A DNA stretch of 64,000 nucleotides from Streptomyces viridochromogenes DSM 40736 (GTDB lineage Bacteria > Actinomycetota > Actinomycetes > Streptomycetales > Streptomycetaceae), in the NCBI RefSeq assembly GCF_000158955.1, contig NZ_GG657757.1, forward strand, positions 5,659,932 through 5,723,931, written 5' to 3'. Positions 24,603-32,884 of the stretch are shown here, in pieces. The notes under the pieces were generated by a model that was given only the letters and a program-made list of their open reading frames with translations, was not told where the DNA came from and made no database searches. The position numbers were made by a program, and so were the translations under genes. How positions within the stretch are numbered: position 1 is the stretch's first letter; each line of letters starts with the position of its first letter.

Positions 24603-26300
24603 ATGTCGATGACAGGGGAGCGGACGGGGCTGCTGGGCCGTCGCCGCCGCCGGGCCGAGCAGACGCCGGAGATCACCACGCCCCCGGCGGGGACCGTGCT
24701 GCCGGCGCATGTCCGCACGGGTGCATCGGACGTACCGGTGACATCGGTGACGCCCGCGCTGCCACCGGGGTGGGAGGCGGCCGTGGGCGGTGAGCCCACG
24801 CTGCGGATCAAGAGGGATGGGCGGCGGAAGCCAGGGATACCCCGGGGGGCCGCGGTGGACGCCGCCGCACCGGGCCCGATGCCGATGCCTACGCCCGCGG
24901 GCAGTGCACCGGAGGCGAACGCGAACGGTGAGCCGGGATCCTCGGTGCGCGACCGATCGGCCGCCGCGTTCCCCCAGGGGCCATCCGCGCCCGACGACGG
25001 CCGCGGCCCGGCCGGTGCGGCCGGGAACCAGCTCCCGGCCGAAGGCAAGGACACCACCCACCCCGCCGGTCCCGCGATCGACATCCAGGTCAACGCCCTC
25101 CAGGCCATGTGCCGCCAGGTCTTCGGCTTCCGCCTGGCCATGATCGCCCTCGCCACCCCCACCGCCCTCGTCAACGCGAACGACGGCCTGCCCACCCGCC
25201 TCGTCGGCGCGGCCGTGGTCGTCACCTTCATGACCTCCTACGTCCTCTTCCGGGACTGGGAACGCTTCGGCCCCCTCCTCCTGCGCCACCCCTCCCTCCT
25301 CGCCGTGGACACCCTCTTCGGCGCCCTGCTCCTCATCGCCGCCGGCCCCGACAGCACCCTCGCCTACGTCAGCGTCTGCACCCCGCTCCTGGCAGGCCTG
25401 GTCTACGGCTGGCGCGGCGCGGCGGGCTTCGCCTCCCTCCAGGCCCTCCTGCTGCTCCTCATCCACGCGGCACAGCAGGACCCGGCCCCGGGCATCACCG
25501 AGTCCGCCCTCCTGCCCGGCCTCTGTGTCATCGCCGGCGCCGTCGGCTCCAGCCTCCGCAACCTCATGCTCCGCTTCGGCGCCGCCACCCAGGCCCTCAC
25601 CACCGTCCAGGCCCGTCTCGCCGTGACGGAAGCGGTCAGCGCCGAACGAGCCCGCCTGGCCCGCGAGATGCACGACTCGGTCGCGAAGACCCTGCACGGC
25701 GTGGCCCTGGCAGCCGACGGCCTGACCACCTCGGCGAACGCCGACCGCATGGACCCGGCCCTGGTGAGACAGCAGGCCGCACTGGTCGCCCGTTCCGCCC
25801 GCCGGGCCGCCGCGGAATCCCGGGAACTCCTGGCCGACCTGCGCCGCGAATCGGACCCCTCCCAGGCCACGGACGTCCTGGTCGAACTGGCGGCCCGTAC
25901 CCGCGACTTCAGCACCCGCACCGGCCTCCCGGCGGTCTACCGCCCCACCGGCGCCCACGCCGTACCGCCCGTCCCCCCGGCCGTGGCCCGCCAACTCCTC
26001 ACCATCGCCTCGGAAGCCCTGGAGAACGCCCACCGCCACGCCCACCCCACCCGCGTCGACGTCAGCGCGGGCGTTCACGGTGACCTGCTCCGCATCAGCG
26101 TCTACGACGACGGCCGCGGCCTCCCGCCCGGCACCACCCTCGAACAACTCCGCCGAGCGGGCCACTTCGGCCTGGTCGGCATGGTCGAACGAGCCGCCTC
26201 GGTCGGTGCCCGCATCCGCATAGGCCGCGGCGGTCACTCCCAGGGCACGGAGGTCCGCCTGGAACTCCCCCTGGCCGCCCTGACCACCCCCACCGCATGA
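24603..26300 (+). CDS. Sensor histidine kinase embedded in the Tad operon
   Basis: Membrane kinase of 565 residues. The first 160 residues are Pro/Ala-rich and disordered; about six hydrophobic segments follow (residues 170-320), then HisKA_3 (RARLAREMHDSVAKTL, phospho-acceptor His near residue 357) and a HATPase domain (EALENAHRHAHP, YDDGRGLPPG, GHFGLVGMVERA). It resembles NarL-type kinases. The next gene encodes the matching response regulator, so the pair probably adjusts pilus expression. ATG 24603 and 24609 are both possible. The signal sensed by the membrane part is unknown. Confidence 0.92.
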   Translation: MSMTGERTGLLGRRRRRAEQTPEITTPPAGTVLPAHVRTGASDVPVTSVTPALPPGWEAAVGGEPTLRIKRDGRRKPGIPRGAAVDAAAPGPMPMPTPAGSAPEANANGEPGSSVRDRSAAAFPQGPSAPDDGRGPAGAAGNQLPAEGKDTTHPAGPAIDIQVNALQAMCRQVFGFRLAMIALATPTALVNANDGLPTRLVGAAVVVTFMTSYVLFRDWERFGPLLLRHPSLLAVDTLFGALLLIAAGPDSTLAYVSVCTPLLAGLVYGWRGAAGFASLQALLLLLIHAAQQDPAPGITESALLPGLCVIAGAVGSSLRNLMLRFGAATQALTTVQARLAVTEAVSAERARLAREMHDSVAKTLHGVALAADGLTTSANADRMDPALVRQQAALVARSARRAAAESRELLADLRRESDPSQATDVLVELAARTRDFSTRTGLPAVYRPTGAHAVPPVPPAVARQLLTIASEALENAHRHAHPTRVDVSAGVHGDLLRISVYDDGRGLPPGTTLEQLRRAGHFGLVGMVERAASVGARIRIGRGGHSQGTEVRLELPLAALTTPTA

Positions 26301-26326
26301 CCCCACGACCCGAGAGGAGGCCCCTG

Positions 26327-27304
26327 ATGCCGGACCAGACGCCCCACCCCACCGGCGCCCCGCAGCCGCCACCGCACCACCCGTTCGCCGACCTCCCGCA
26401 ACCGGCGCAGCCGGTCCGCCGCCTGCGGGTCGTCGTGGCGGACGACAACCCGGTGGTCCGGGCCGGCCTCACCGCCCTGCTCTCCGGCCGCGCGGACATC
26501 GAGGTCGTGGCGGAGGCCACCGACGGCCGCCAGGCCTACGACGCCGCCCAGCAGCACCGCCCGGACGTCGTCCTCCTCGACGTGCGCATGCCCGGCGTGG
26601 ACGGCATCTCGGCCCTGCCCTACCTCGTACAGATCGCGCCGGTGGTGATGCTGACCTACAGCAGGGAGTCCGAGATCGTCCAGGAGGCCTTGCGCCGGGG
26701 AGCGGGCGGCTACCTGGTCCACGGCGAGTTCACGGCCGACCAGCTGGTCGACGCCGTACGGGACATCAAGGAGGGCCGGGCACATTTCACCCCCACGGCA
26801 GCGGGTGCCCTGCTGGCCCAACTCCGCAGGGACCAGACCCCGACCCCGCCCCTGCCGGAAGGCCTGGGTCAGTCATCGAGTGCGACTGCATACGGAATTT
26901 CTACTTCCGCAAAATCGTATAGTCAACCTCAGAATCCGGCGCTGCCAGTGCATTTCACGCCTCACCCCGCTCCATCCCCGTCCACTTCTTCAGAAAACCT
27001 TTCGCAAATGCAACCGCATGTGGGACAGTCTTCGTCTGAATGGACGAGTGGCCGTCCGGCCGCTCCCGACAGGTCGCGGTTCCAACTGAGCACGAGGGAG
27101 GCGGAGATCATGGACCTCATCGCGTCCGGCATGAACAACCAGCAGATCGCCGCCACGTGCTTCATCAGCGAGAAGACCGTCAAGAACCACATCAACCGCA
27201 TCTTCGCCAAGTTGCACAGCACCAGCCGCGGCGAGGCTGTGGCCAAGTGGCTCGGGACGGTGCCCGGTTCGGGGGTTGGGACAGGGGGGACCGAGCGTGG
27301 CTGA
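26327..27304 (+). CDS. NarL/LuxR-type response regulator
   Basis: Protein of 325 residues: receiver domain about 28-145 (VVVADDNPVVRAGLTALL, phospho-acceptor Asp85 in VVLLDVRMPG), a long linker, and a C-terminal LuxR helix-turn-helix (LSTREAEIMDLIASGMNNQQ, then CFISEKTVKNHINRIFAKL). I chose ATG 26327 because AGGAGG lies 6 bases upstream; the earlier in-frame ATG 26297 overlaps the kinase stop but has no such site. The linker DNA (26881-27000) is only about 52% G+C by hand count and uses codons rare in the neighbourhood, so it may be an insertion. Likely targets are the GGGCCC-rich regions nearby, which is inference. Confidence 0.9.
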   Translation: MPDQTPHPTGAPQPPPHHPFADLPQPAQPVRRLRVVVADDNPVVRAGLTALLSGRADIEVVAEATDGRQAYDAAQQHRPDVVLLDVRMPGVDGISALPYLVQIAPVVMLTYSRESEIVQEALRRGAGGYLVHGEFTADQLVDAVRDIKEGRAHFTPTAAGALLAQLRRDQTPTPPLPEGLGQSSSATAYGISTSAKSYSQPQNPALPVHFTPHPAPSPSTSSENLSQMQPHVGQSSSEWTSGRPAAPDRSRFQLSTREAEIMDLIASGMNNQQIAATCFISEKTVKNHINRIFAKLHSTSRGEAVAKWLGTVPGSGVGTGGTERG

Positions 27305-27330
27305 ATGGGGGCACAGGGGACCGGGCTCAT

Positions 27331-27395
27331 GGGCCCAGGGCGTAAACGGCAGGTCTCATGACCTGCTTTGGGCCCGGGATTGGGCCCTGGGGCCC
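27331..27395 (+). promoter_or_regulatory. GGGCCC cluster B upstream of flp, plus palindrome
   Basis: GGGCCC at 27331, 27370, 27382 and 27390, three of them in 26 bases. Between them lies CAGGT-N6-ACCTG (27350-27365). This is the only gap (27305-27537) before the pilin gene and presumably holds its promoter. Confidence 0.5.
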
Positions 27396-27537
27396 TCTGG
27401 TCGGACTGGGGGTGCGGCGTACGTTTCTGGCGTCGAAAGCGGGACCGGCACGGAGGAAGTCGGTAACGCCATCAGCGCCGAAGTGGCTTGCGCGTCGGTC
27501 GGCAGGCGTCCGGCCGGTACCGGAGGGGAACACCACC

Positions 27538-27735
27538 ATGAGCAACTGGATCAACACCACCGTCTCGTACCTGCACACCCGCGCCGCCCGCAACGACAAG
27601 GGCCAGACCGCAGTCGAGTACCTGGGAATCATCGCGGTGGTTGTGGCGATCGTGCTGGCGATCACGGGGACGGACATCGGTCAGGACATCTACAACGCGA
27701 TCAAGGACAAGATCACCGAGGTCACTGCCGGCTGA
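27538..27735 (+). CDS. flp: Flp-type major pilin
   Basis: Small prepilin of 65 residues. Leader of about 22 residues ending NDKG, then mature QTAVEYLGIIAVVVAIVLAI with Glu at +5 and Tyr at +6, the classic Flp pattern, and a short C-terminal tail (DIYNAIKDKITEVTAG). ATG 27538 has CGGAGGGG at a good distance. It is polymerised into the pilus by the CpaF/TadB/TadC machine encoded upstream. Prepilin peptidase (TadV) is not encoded in this window. It has its own upstream region rich in GGGCCC and is translationally linked to the next gene. Confidence 0.95.
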   Translation: MSNWINTTVSYLHTRAARNDKGQTAVEYLGIIAVVVAIVLAITGTDIGQDIYNAIKDKITEVTAG

Positions 27736-28340
27736 CGAAGCCCCATAAGTGCGACGACGCAGGGCAGGCCTTCCCCATCTACATTACGGTGGTGGCGGGC
27801 CTGCTCTTTCTTGCGTTCGCGTATCTTGCGGTCGGCCAGGCCGCAGTGACACGAAACGGCGCGCAGACGGCGGCGGACGCTGCCGCCCTCGCGGTTGCAC
27901 AGGATCGGCGCGACCAACTCGTGGACAGGTGGCTGGACAACCTGCCCAATCCTGATCTCTGGCAAGACATTTTCCACGGGAACGTCGAGGGGCTCGAGCC
28001 GTCGTGCTGGCGGGCGCAACAATTCGCCGACGAAAACGACGCACATGTCGTGGGCGGCTGCGACCCCGAGTGGGACCCGCAGGGTTACGAGGTCAAGGTC
28101 AAGACGAACGATCCCGTCGGCGACAGCATCATCCCCGGTACGGAAGAGACGTATGCGACTGCAGAGGCCAAGGCCGTGATCGAGCCGCGTTGTTCCTTCC
28201 AACTGCCTGATGAGGACAACGGCAACCCCGAGGACCTGCCGCAGCTGAGCTGCAAAGGTCAAACCTGGGACCTGGACCCGGATGATCTCTCGGATCTGCC
28301 TGGTCCCGAGGAGCTCTTCGACGTCCATCTGGCCGACTGA
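27732..28340 (+). CDS. TadG/TadE-like pseudopilin, possible CTG start
   Basis: Protein of about 202 residues. Short basic start (TKPHKCDDAGQAF), hydrophobic helix (PIYITVVAGLLFLAFAYLAVG), then QAAVTRNGAQTAADAAALAVA, the TadG/TadE-type post-helix motif, and an acidic extracytoplasmic domain with several Cys. No ATG, GTG or TTG precedes the helix in frame; the only suitable codon is CTG 27732, which overlaps the flp stop as CTGA, with GAGG 10 bases upstream. If translated from there, this would be a rare CTG initiation coupled to flp. Unlike true pilins it has Ile, not Glu, at +5. Confidence 0.75.
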   Translation: MTKPHKCDDAGQAFPIYITVVAGLLFLAFAYLAVGQAAVTRNGAQTAADAAALAVAQDRRDQLVDRWLDNLPNPDLWQDIFHGNVEGLEPSCWRAQQFADENDAHVVGGCDPEWDPQGYEVKVKTNDPVGDSIIPGTEETYATAEAKAVIEPRCSFQLPDEDNGNPEDLPQLSCKGQTWDLDPDDLSDLPGPEELFDVHLAD

Positions 28341-28373
28341 CAAAGAGATCGACGAACAAAGGAAGCGGAGCTC

Positions 28374-28949
28374 ATGAGCATGCGGTTCACGACGACGGCC
28401 CGCAGCGGGATGGCCGCAGCGGCGGTTGTGGTCAGCCTGGCCCTCGGTGTGGCCGGTTGCAGCAGCGGCGACGACAAGGCCGGTGGCACGCAGGCGTCGG
28501 CTTCCAAGGCCAGCGGATCAAAACCGAGTGCTCAGGAAGGTCAATCGGAGGAGCCTCTTGCCGAGTTGAAGGGCCCAGACGGTCTGCTCTTGCAGGTCAC
28601 CTCGGCTGAGCGGGATTCGGGTGGGTTTCTCACTGTCAGCGGCAACTTGAAGAACGACGGCAGCGGCACTGTCAACGTGCCCGCTCAACTGAGTGGTAAC
28701 GAAACAGAGATCATCCGAAACGGACGGTCGCTCGGGGGCGCCACACTGGTGGACGCCAAGGGGAAGAAGCGGTACTACGTGCTGAGGGATACAGAAGGCC
28801 GCCCGCTTACCACGACCAACTTCCCTTCCATGAAGGCGGGCGAGTCCATCCCTGTCTTCATGCAGTTCCCTGCGCCTCCCGACAGCTCGACCGAGGTGAC
28901 GTTCCAGCTGCCGCAGTTCGCCGCCGCCACCATCAAGATCTCCGGGTGA
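28374..28949 (+). CDS. Putative lipoprotein of the flp operon
   Basis: Exported lipoprotein of 191 residues. Signal peptide with Ala/Val-rich core and lipobox VAGC (Cys near residue 29), a long Ser/Lys/Gly spacer, then an immunoglobulin-like beta domain (LLLQVTSAERDSGGFLTVSG, VPAQLSGNETEII, YYVLRDTEGRPLTT). No named family recognised. ATG 28374 with GGAG close upstream; ATG 28380 is an alternative. Lies between the TadG-like gene and the OmpA-domain gene (GTGA at its end), so all are probably one transcript. May anchor or cap the pilus at the membrane. Confidence 0.8.
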   Translation: MSMRFTTTARSGMAAAAVVVSLALGVAGCSSGDDKAGGTQASASKASGSKPSAQEGQSEEPLAELKGPDGLLLQVTSAERDSGGFLTVSGNLKNDGSGTVNVPAQLSGNETEIIRNGRSLGGATLVDAKGKKRYYVLRDTEGRPLTTTNFPSMKAGESIPVFMQFPAPPDSSTEVTFQLPQFAAATIKISG

Positions 28950-28960
28950 GGCGGACCACC

Positions 28961-29602
28961 ATGAACGACGCCCGAACTGAGACACCACACCTGGCGATCG
29001 TCATCGCCGCAGCCTCCCTCGTGTTGGCCACCAACGTCTTCGCCGCCGCATCCGCCCACGCAGCCGACGGCCCTAGCTACCCGCCAGGCACCCAGCCCAA
29101 TGCCGCCGCACCGGTCAAAGTCGACGCGAACGACCCCGACCTGAAACTGGTCGAGGGTGCGACCCTCGCTGATGCCAAGGTCCTCGACATCAAGACCGTC
29201 GTCGAGGACGAGAGCGGCGACGAACGCCGCGAAGACACGAACTCGGACGTGAAGTTCGCACTGCAGGCCGAGGTGCTGTTCGGCAAGGACAGTGCGAAAC
29301 TCGGCGCTCAGGCGAAGGCGCGCATCGCGGACATCGCCGAGGAGATCAAGGCGCAGAACGCGAAGAAGATCCGTGTCTTCGGCTTCACGGACAACCTGGG
29401 CTCGTCGGCCCACGGCGATGCCCTGTCCCGCCGACGTGCGTCAGCCGTACAGGGGGTCCTGGAGGGTGAACTCGCGGACTCGGGCATCACCTACGAAACG
29501 CGCGGCTACGGCGAGCAGTACCCGATCGCGGACAACTCCACTGAGGCGGGCCGCAAGAAGAACCGCCGTGTCGAGGTTTCCTTCCCGCGCACGGAGAGCT
29601 GA
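28961..29602 (+). CDS. Secreted OmpA-C domain protein, peptidoglycan-binding
   Basis: Protein of 213 residues. Signal peptide (LAIVIAAASLVLATNVFAAA), a short linker domain, and a C-terminal OmpA-like domain (about 105-213): EVLFGKDSAKLGAQAKARI, VFGFTDNLGSS, LSRRRASAVQGVLEG, GYGEQYPIADN, RKKNRRVEVSF. The Asp and Arg that bind diaminopimelate in this fold are visible. In a monoderm it cannot be an outer-membrane protein, so it should bind peptidoglycan and fix the pilus machine or fibre to the wall. ATG 28961 has GAGGCGG upstream; an earlier GTG at 28946 overlaps the previous stop. Confidence 0.88.
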   Translation: MNDARTETPHLAIVIAAASLVLATNVFAAASAHAADGPSYPPGTQPNAAAPVKVDANDPDLKLVEGATLADAKVLDIKTVVEDESGDERREDTNSDVKFALQAEVLFGKDSAKLGAQAKARIADIAEEIKAQNAKKIRVFGFTDNLGSSAHGDALSRRRASAVQGVLEGELADSGITYETRGYGEQYPIADNSTEAGRKKNRRVEVSFPRTES

Positions 29603-29622
29603 GCCACCACAAGCGACCCACC

Positions 29623-29662
29623 CGGGGCCCGTCCTCGCCACCGTCGGCGAGGACGGGCCCCG
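29623..29662 (+). terminator. Strong terminator after the flp operon
   Basis: A perfect 17-bp stem (arms 29623-29639 and 29646-29662) with loop ACCGTC, right after the OmpA-domain gene. It has no T-tract but is very stable, the usual style in this genus. Confidence 0.85.
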
Positions 29663-29698
29663 CTCGTTCCCGAGACAGCACTTCGCTGTGCTGCGAAT

Positions 29699-29724
29699 GG
29701 GCCCGGAGTTGGGGCCAGGGGCCC
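29699..29724 (+). promoter_or_regulatory. GGGCCC cluster C upstream of the toxin-like fusion
   Basis: ATGGGCCCG (29697) and GGGGCCCAT (29718) lie 20 bases apart, between the terminator at 29662 and the ATG at 29802. Same motif as clusters A, B and D. Confidence 0.5.
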
Positions 29725-29801
29725 ATGTGTCGGTGACCGATGTTCCTTAGCCTCGCCCGGGTGTTCGTCCTGAATCGACGCTGAACGAGCTGAGGTCACG
29801 C

Positions 29802-32060
29802 ATGTCCGGTGACGGTAACTCCATACCGCCGAGCGGGACGTGGGGTGCGCAGAACCTCCTGTCCTGGGGCCGGCGTTCGCCGCTGCCCAGGGAGCTGGGC
29901 TGGGCGCAGGTGCTGCTGTGGGTGCAGTTCGCGCTGACGGCGGTGTACGTGGTCACCGTGCTGTCGGTGGTGTCGTACTACTCCGGCGAGATCTTCGGGA
30001 TCCTGGTCTACGACTCGCTGCCCAGCGTGGCCGGGGTCTACCTGGCCCGGCGCCTGTGGCGGGGCGGGGTGTGGACGAGCCGCGCCCTGATCGCCGTACA
30101 GGCGTGGGTCGTGTGGTTGTCGTTCGGCACGCTGATGCACGGTGATCTGCGGGGCATCACGCAGGCGGCGATGCCGGTGGCGGTCATCGTGCTGTTGCGC
30201 CGGGCCCGGTCGCGTGAGTGGTTCGAGAGCGCTCCCCAGGACAGGGAGGAGCGGCGGGCGTTCAACCTGGAGCGGATGATCCGCTGGCGGCGGGACGAGG
30301 GCCAGACCGCGGTGGAGTACGCGGGGCTCATCGCAGTGGTCGCGGCGATCATCGTCGCGCTCTCGCTCGGTGGGCTCGGCGGGCACATCGCCGACGGCAT
30401 CCAGTCGGCGGTCTGCAGGGTGACGGGCACGGCCTGCCCCGCTCCGCAGGGCGACCGTACGGAGACGGGCGCGGCGGGGGACAACGACGTCGCGGAGCAG
30501 GGAGAGGCGGACGCCGGCGCCGACGGCGGCACGGGCACGAACGGCGATGCGGACACCCAGGGAGACTCGGACACCCAAGGCGGCTCGGACACCCAGGGCG
30601 GCGCGGGCACCCAGGAAGGCTCGGAAGCCGACGGCGGCACGGAATCCGGCGACGGCACAAGCACAGCCACGGGCGCCGGTGACACGGGCGGCAGCGGCAT
30701 CCCCGCGTCGGCCCAGATCATCACCTACGAGGGCGCGGGCCCGAACGACACGATCCCGCTCGCTCCGGGCCCGTTCGAGGACAAGTCCCTCTGGGACGAC
30801 GTACATGACCAGGAACGCCACGACAGGACCTTCATGGACCATGTCCGCGGCTTCTTCGTGGCCCCGACCAAGAGCTTCCTGGCCGACACCATGGACGTCG
30901 TCAGCGACCCGGTCGGCTCGGTCAAGGACACCTGGAACGGCCTGAAGGGCTACACCACCGACTGGTGGGGCGACAAGGCCGACGAACTGGGCAAGGAGTG
31001 GGACAAGGGGAACTACCTCTCCTCCGTCTGGGGCTGGGTCAACTCGCCCGAGGACTTCGTTTCCGACCTGGCGATCGACACGTTCGTCGACAAGGAGAAC
31101 TGGAAGAAGGGCAACTACGGGGCCTCCATCGGCAACACTGTTGTCAACGTCGTCGGTATCTTCAGCCCGAAGACCATCACGAAGTTCACCAAGTTCAAGA
31201 AGCTGGCCGAGGTCGGCGAAGTCCTCGACAAGGCGTCGGACGCGGCCGAGAAGGCCCGCAAGGCCGCCAAGGCGGGCGATGCCGAGGGCGCTCGGAAGGC
31301 GGCGAAGGACGCCGACGAGGCGGCGGATGCGGCCGAGAAGCAGGCCCGGGAGTCGGGCTGCACCATCGCGGCGCCGACCCGCCGGATCCCGTACGGCGGA
31401 AACCCACCTGGAAGCACCCCCGGCCTCATCACCGGCTCGCCCGGCACAGGCACCACGGTCCTCGCCGCCGGCGCCACCGACTCCCCCTACGTCATCCTCG
31501 CCCAGGGCGGCTGCGACGAGGACGCCGAGGAGCGGGCCGAGGAAGCTCGGAAGAAGGCTGACGAGGCCGACAAGGCCGCTGAAGAGGCACAGAAGAACGA
31601 GTCCGGCCAGGGATCGGCACATGAGTGGCAAGCGGGGGACGACGTTGCCGGACCCGCCAGGGGAAAGGTGCTGAAGTTCCCCAACAAGCGTCACACCGTC
31701 AGCGGGGCGGCGTCTGGCGAGGTCAAGGAGAGCAACACCGTGATTCTCCGAGGGAACGAAGATCTTGTCCGCAGCGATATCGAGGGGATTGCTAACAATC
31801 GAGGAACGCTCCTGGATGACGGAAACACCTATGAGATCAATGGCCGCACATACGAAGTCAAGGGAAATGGAACGGTCTTCCCCAAGTCCGGACCGGGTCT
31901 GGTTGAAATGGATCGCATCGAATACGATGCTCTGAAAGAAATAGCGCGAAACAAGGGTGACGCCAGCAAGTCCCAGCAGTTGCAACGTAATCCCAAGTTC
32001 GTGAACAATCCGGAAAAGGTTGAGAAGGCCCAGAAGGTATACGATGGGGCGTACAAGTGA
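29802..32060 (+). CDS. Flp-prepilin-like fusion, probable polymorphic toxin
   Basis: Protein of 752 residues. Residues 30-135 hold about four membrane helices. A second prepilin-like module follows: EGQTAVEYAGLIAVVAAIIV with Gly167, Gln168 and Glu172 (+5), then QSAVCRVTGTAC, matching the module of the protein at 15834. Next come a Gly/Thr/Asp repeat linker (DTQGGS units, 220-300), a helical domain with Trp repeats (VKDTWNGLKGYTTDWWGDKAD), an Ala/Lys coiled coil (about 475-515), a short Cys-flanked linker, a second coiled coil, and a variable C-terminal tip from about residue 620. DNA of the tip is about 52% G+C by hand count (31741-31980), clearly lower than upstream. The next gene overlaps its stop. 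Toxin role is inferred from this architecture. Confidence 0.75.
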   Translation: MSGDGNSIPPSGTWGAQNLLSWGRRSPLPRELGWAQVLLWVQFALTAVYVVTVLSVVSYYSGEIFGILVYDSLPSVAGVYLARRLWRGGVWTSRALIAVQAWVVWLSFGTLMHGDLRGITQAAMPVAVIVLLRRARSREWFESAPQDREERRAFNLERMIRWRRDEGQTAVEYAGLIAVVAAIIVALSLGGLGGHIADGIQSAVCRVTGTACPAPQGDRTETGAAGDNDVAEQGEADAGADGGTGTNGDADTQGDSDTQGGSDTQGGAGTQEGSEADGGTESGDGTSTATGAGDTGGSGIPASAQIITYEGAGPNDTIPLAPGPFEDKSLWDDVHDQERHDRTFMDHVRGFFVAPTKSFLADTMDVVSDPVGSVKDTWNGLKGYTTDWWGDKADELGKEWDKGNYLSSVWGWVNSPEDFVSDLAIDTFVDKENWKKGNYGASIGNTVVNVVGIFSPKTITKFTKFKKLAEVGEVLDKASDAAEKARKAAKAGDAEGARKAAKDADEAADAAEKQARESGCTIAAPTRRIPYGGNPPGSTPGLITGSPGTGTTVLAAGATDSPYVILAQGGCDEDAEERAEEARKKADEADKAAEEAQKNESGQGSAHEWQAGDDVAGPARGKVLKFPNKRHTVSGAASGEVKESNTVILRGNEDLVRSDIEGIANNRGTLLDDGNTYEINGRTYEVKGNGTVFPKSGPGLVEMDRIEYDALKEIARNKGDASKSQQLQRNPKFVNNPEKVEKAQKVYDGAYK

Positions 32061-32884
32061 TTGGTAATCTTTTCAGTGTCGAAGAGCTTGAGCCTTCACA
32101 GCTCAGAGGGGCGCTTGCGGACCTGCTCGACCTGGCGGGCCGGCTGGTCGATGTCGCCGATGCGGACGGGGCTCAGGACGGGCGTAACTGGGATGCCCCG
32201 GTCCTGTGCTCCTATCGGCGACTGCCGCCGGGCGACCTGGCCCTTGAGCTGGATATCTACATCGAGGACAGGGCGGTCGACGGCCTTACGGAAGCTGGGC
32301 TTGCGCTCGGTCTAGCTGCCAGAACACGAAGTTCGGTTCTCTATCCTGGTGAAATGCAGTTGCCCAGTGATTACTGGGTAGCGACTCCGGGCGGGCGTTC
32401 GGTCCGATGTCGTCTGGAGGCATTGGACAGCGATGAGGAGACGGCTTATCAGGTCGCCGTGACGGAGGAACCGGTGGAGGACCTCCCTCGGGCGAGGGTG
32501 GAGATTCTCCCAGAGATCCTCGACCACGAAATCATCGATACACCCGTATCCGACGCGTTCCTCGCGACCTTCCCCAAGGGAAATACGGGGAGCGTCGAGG
32601 GGCAAGTACGTTACTACCTACGCGTGTGGGAGAGACTGGCCCGTCGACTGCAGGGGGACTGGGCTCCGTCCCGGCGTTACAGGGAGGATTTGTTCCGCCG
32701 TGACCTAGAGGCACGGGATGCGTTGGCGGGGCTTATGGGCGAGGTCGTAGGCGAGCATGCCGATGCGCTTCGACTTGCGGTGGCGCAAATCGATGAAGTC
32801 GTGAGTGAGTTTACGCAGGAAAGCCGGAAGGGCGAAGCTGCGTCTTGGTGGAACCGTCGGATTCCACAGCGCATCCCCTGGTGA
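32057..32884 (+). CDS. Probable immunity protein for the toxin-like fusion
   Basis: Soluble, acidic protein of 275 residues with no signal or membrane segment. Not a recognised family. The GTG start overlaps the toxin stop (GTGA at 32057), with GGGGCG upstream, so both are made together. The sequence begins IGNLFSVEELEPSQLRGALA and includes LALELDIYIEDRAVDGLTE and YYLRVWERLARRLQGDW. Cytoplasmic, directly downstream and co-translated is the usual arrangement for immunity genes of polymorphic toxins. Direct evidence for binding is absent. Confidence 0.6.
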   Translation: MIGNLFSVEELEPSQLRGALADLLDLAGRLVDVADADGAQDGRNWDAPVLCSYRRLPPGDLALELDIYIEDRAVDGLTEAGLALGLAARTRSSVLYPGEMQLPSDYWVATPGGRSVRCRLEALDSDEETAYQVAVTEEPVEDLPRARVEILPEILDHEIIDTPVSDAFLATFPKGNTGSVEGQVRYYLRVWERLARRLQGDWAPSRRYREDLFRRDLEARDALAGLMGEVVGEHADALRLAVAQIDEVVSEFTQESRKGEAASWWNRRIPQRIPW

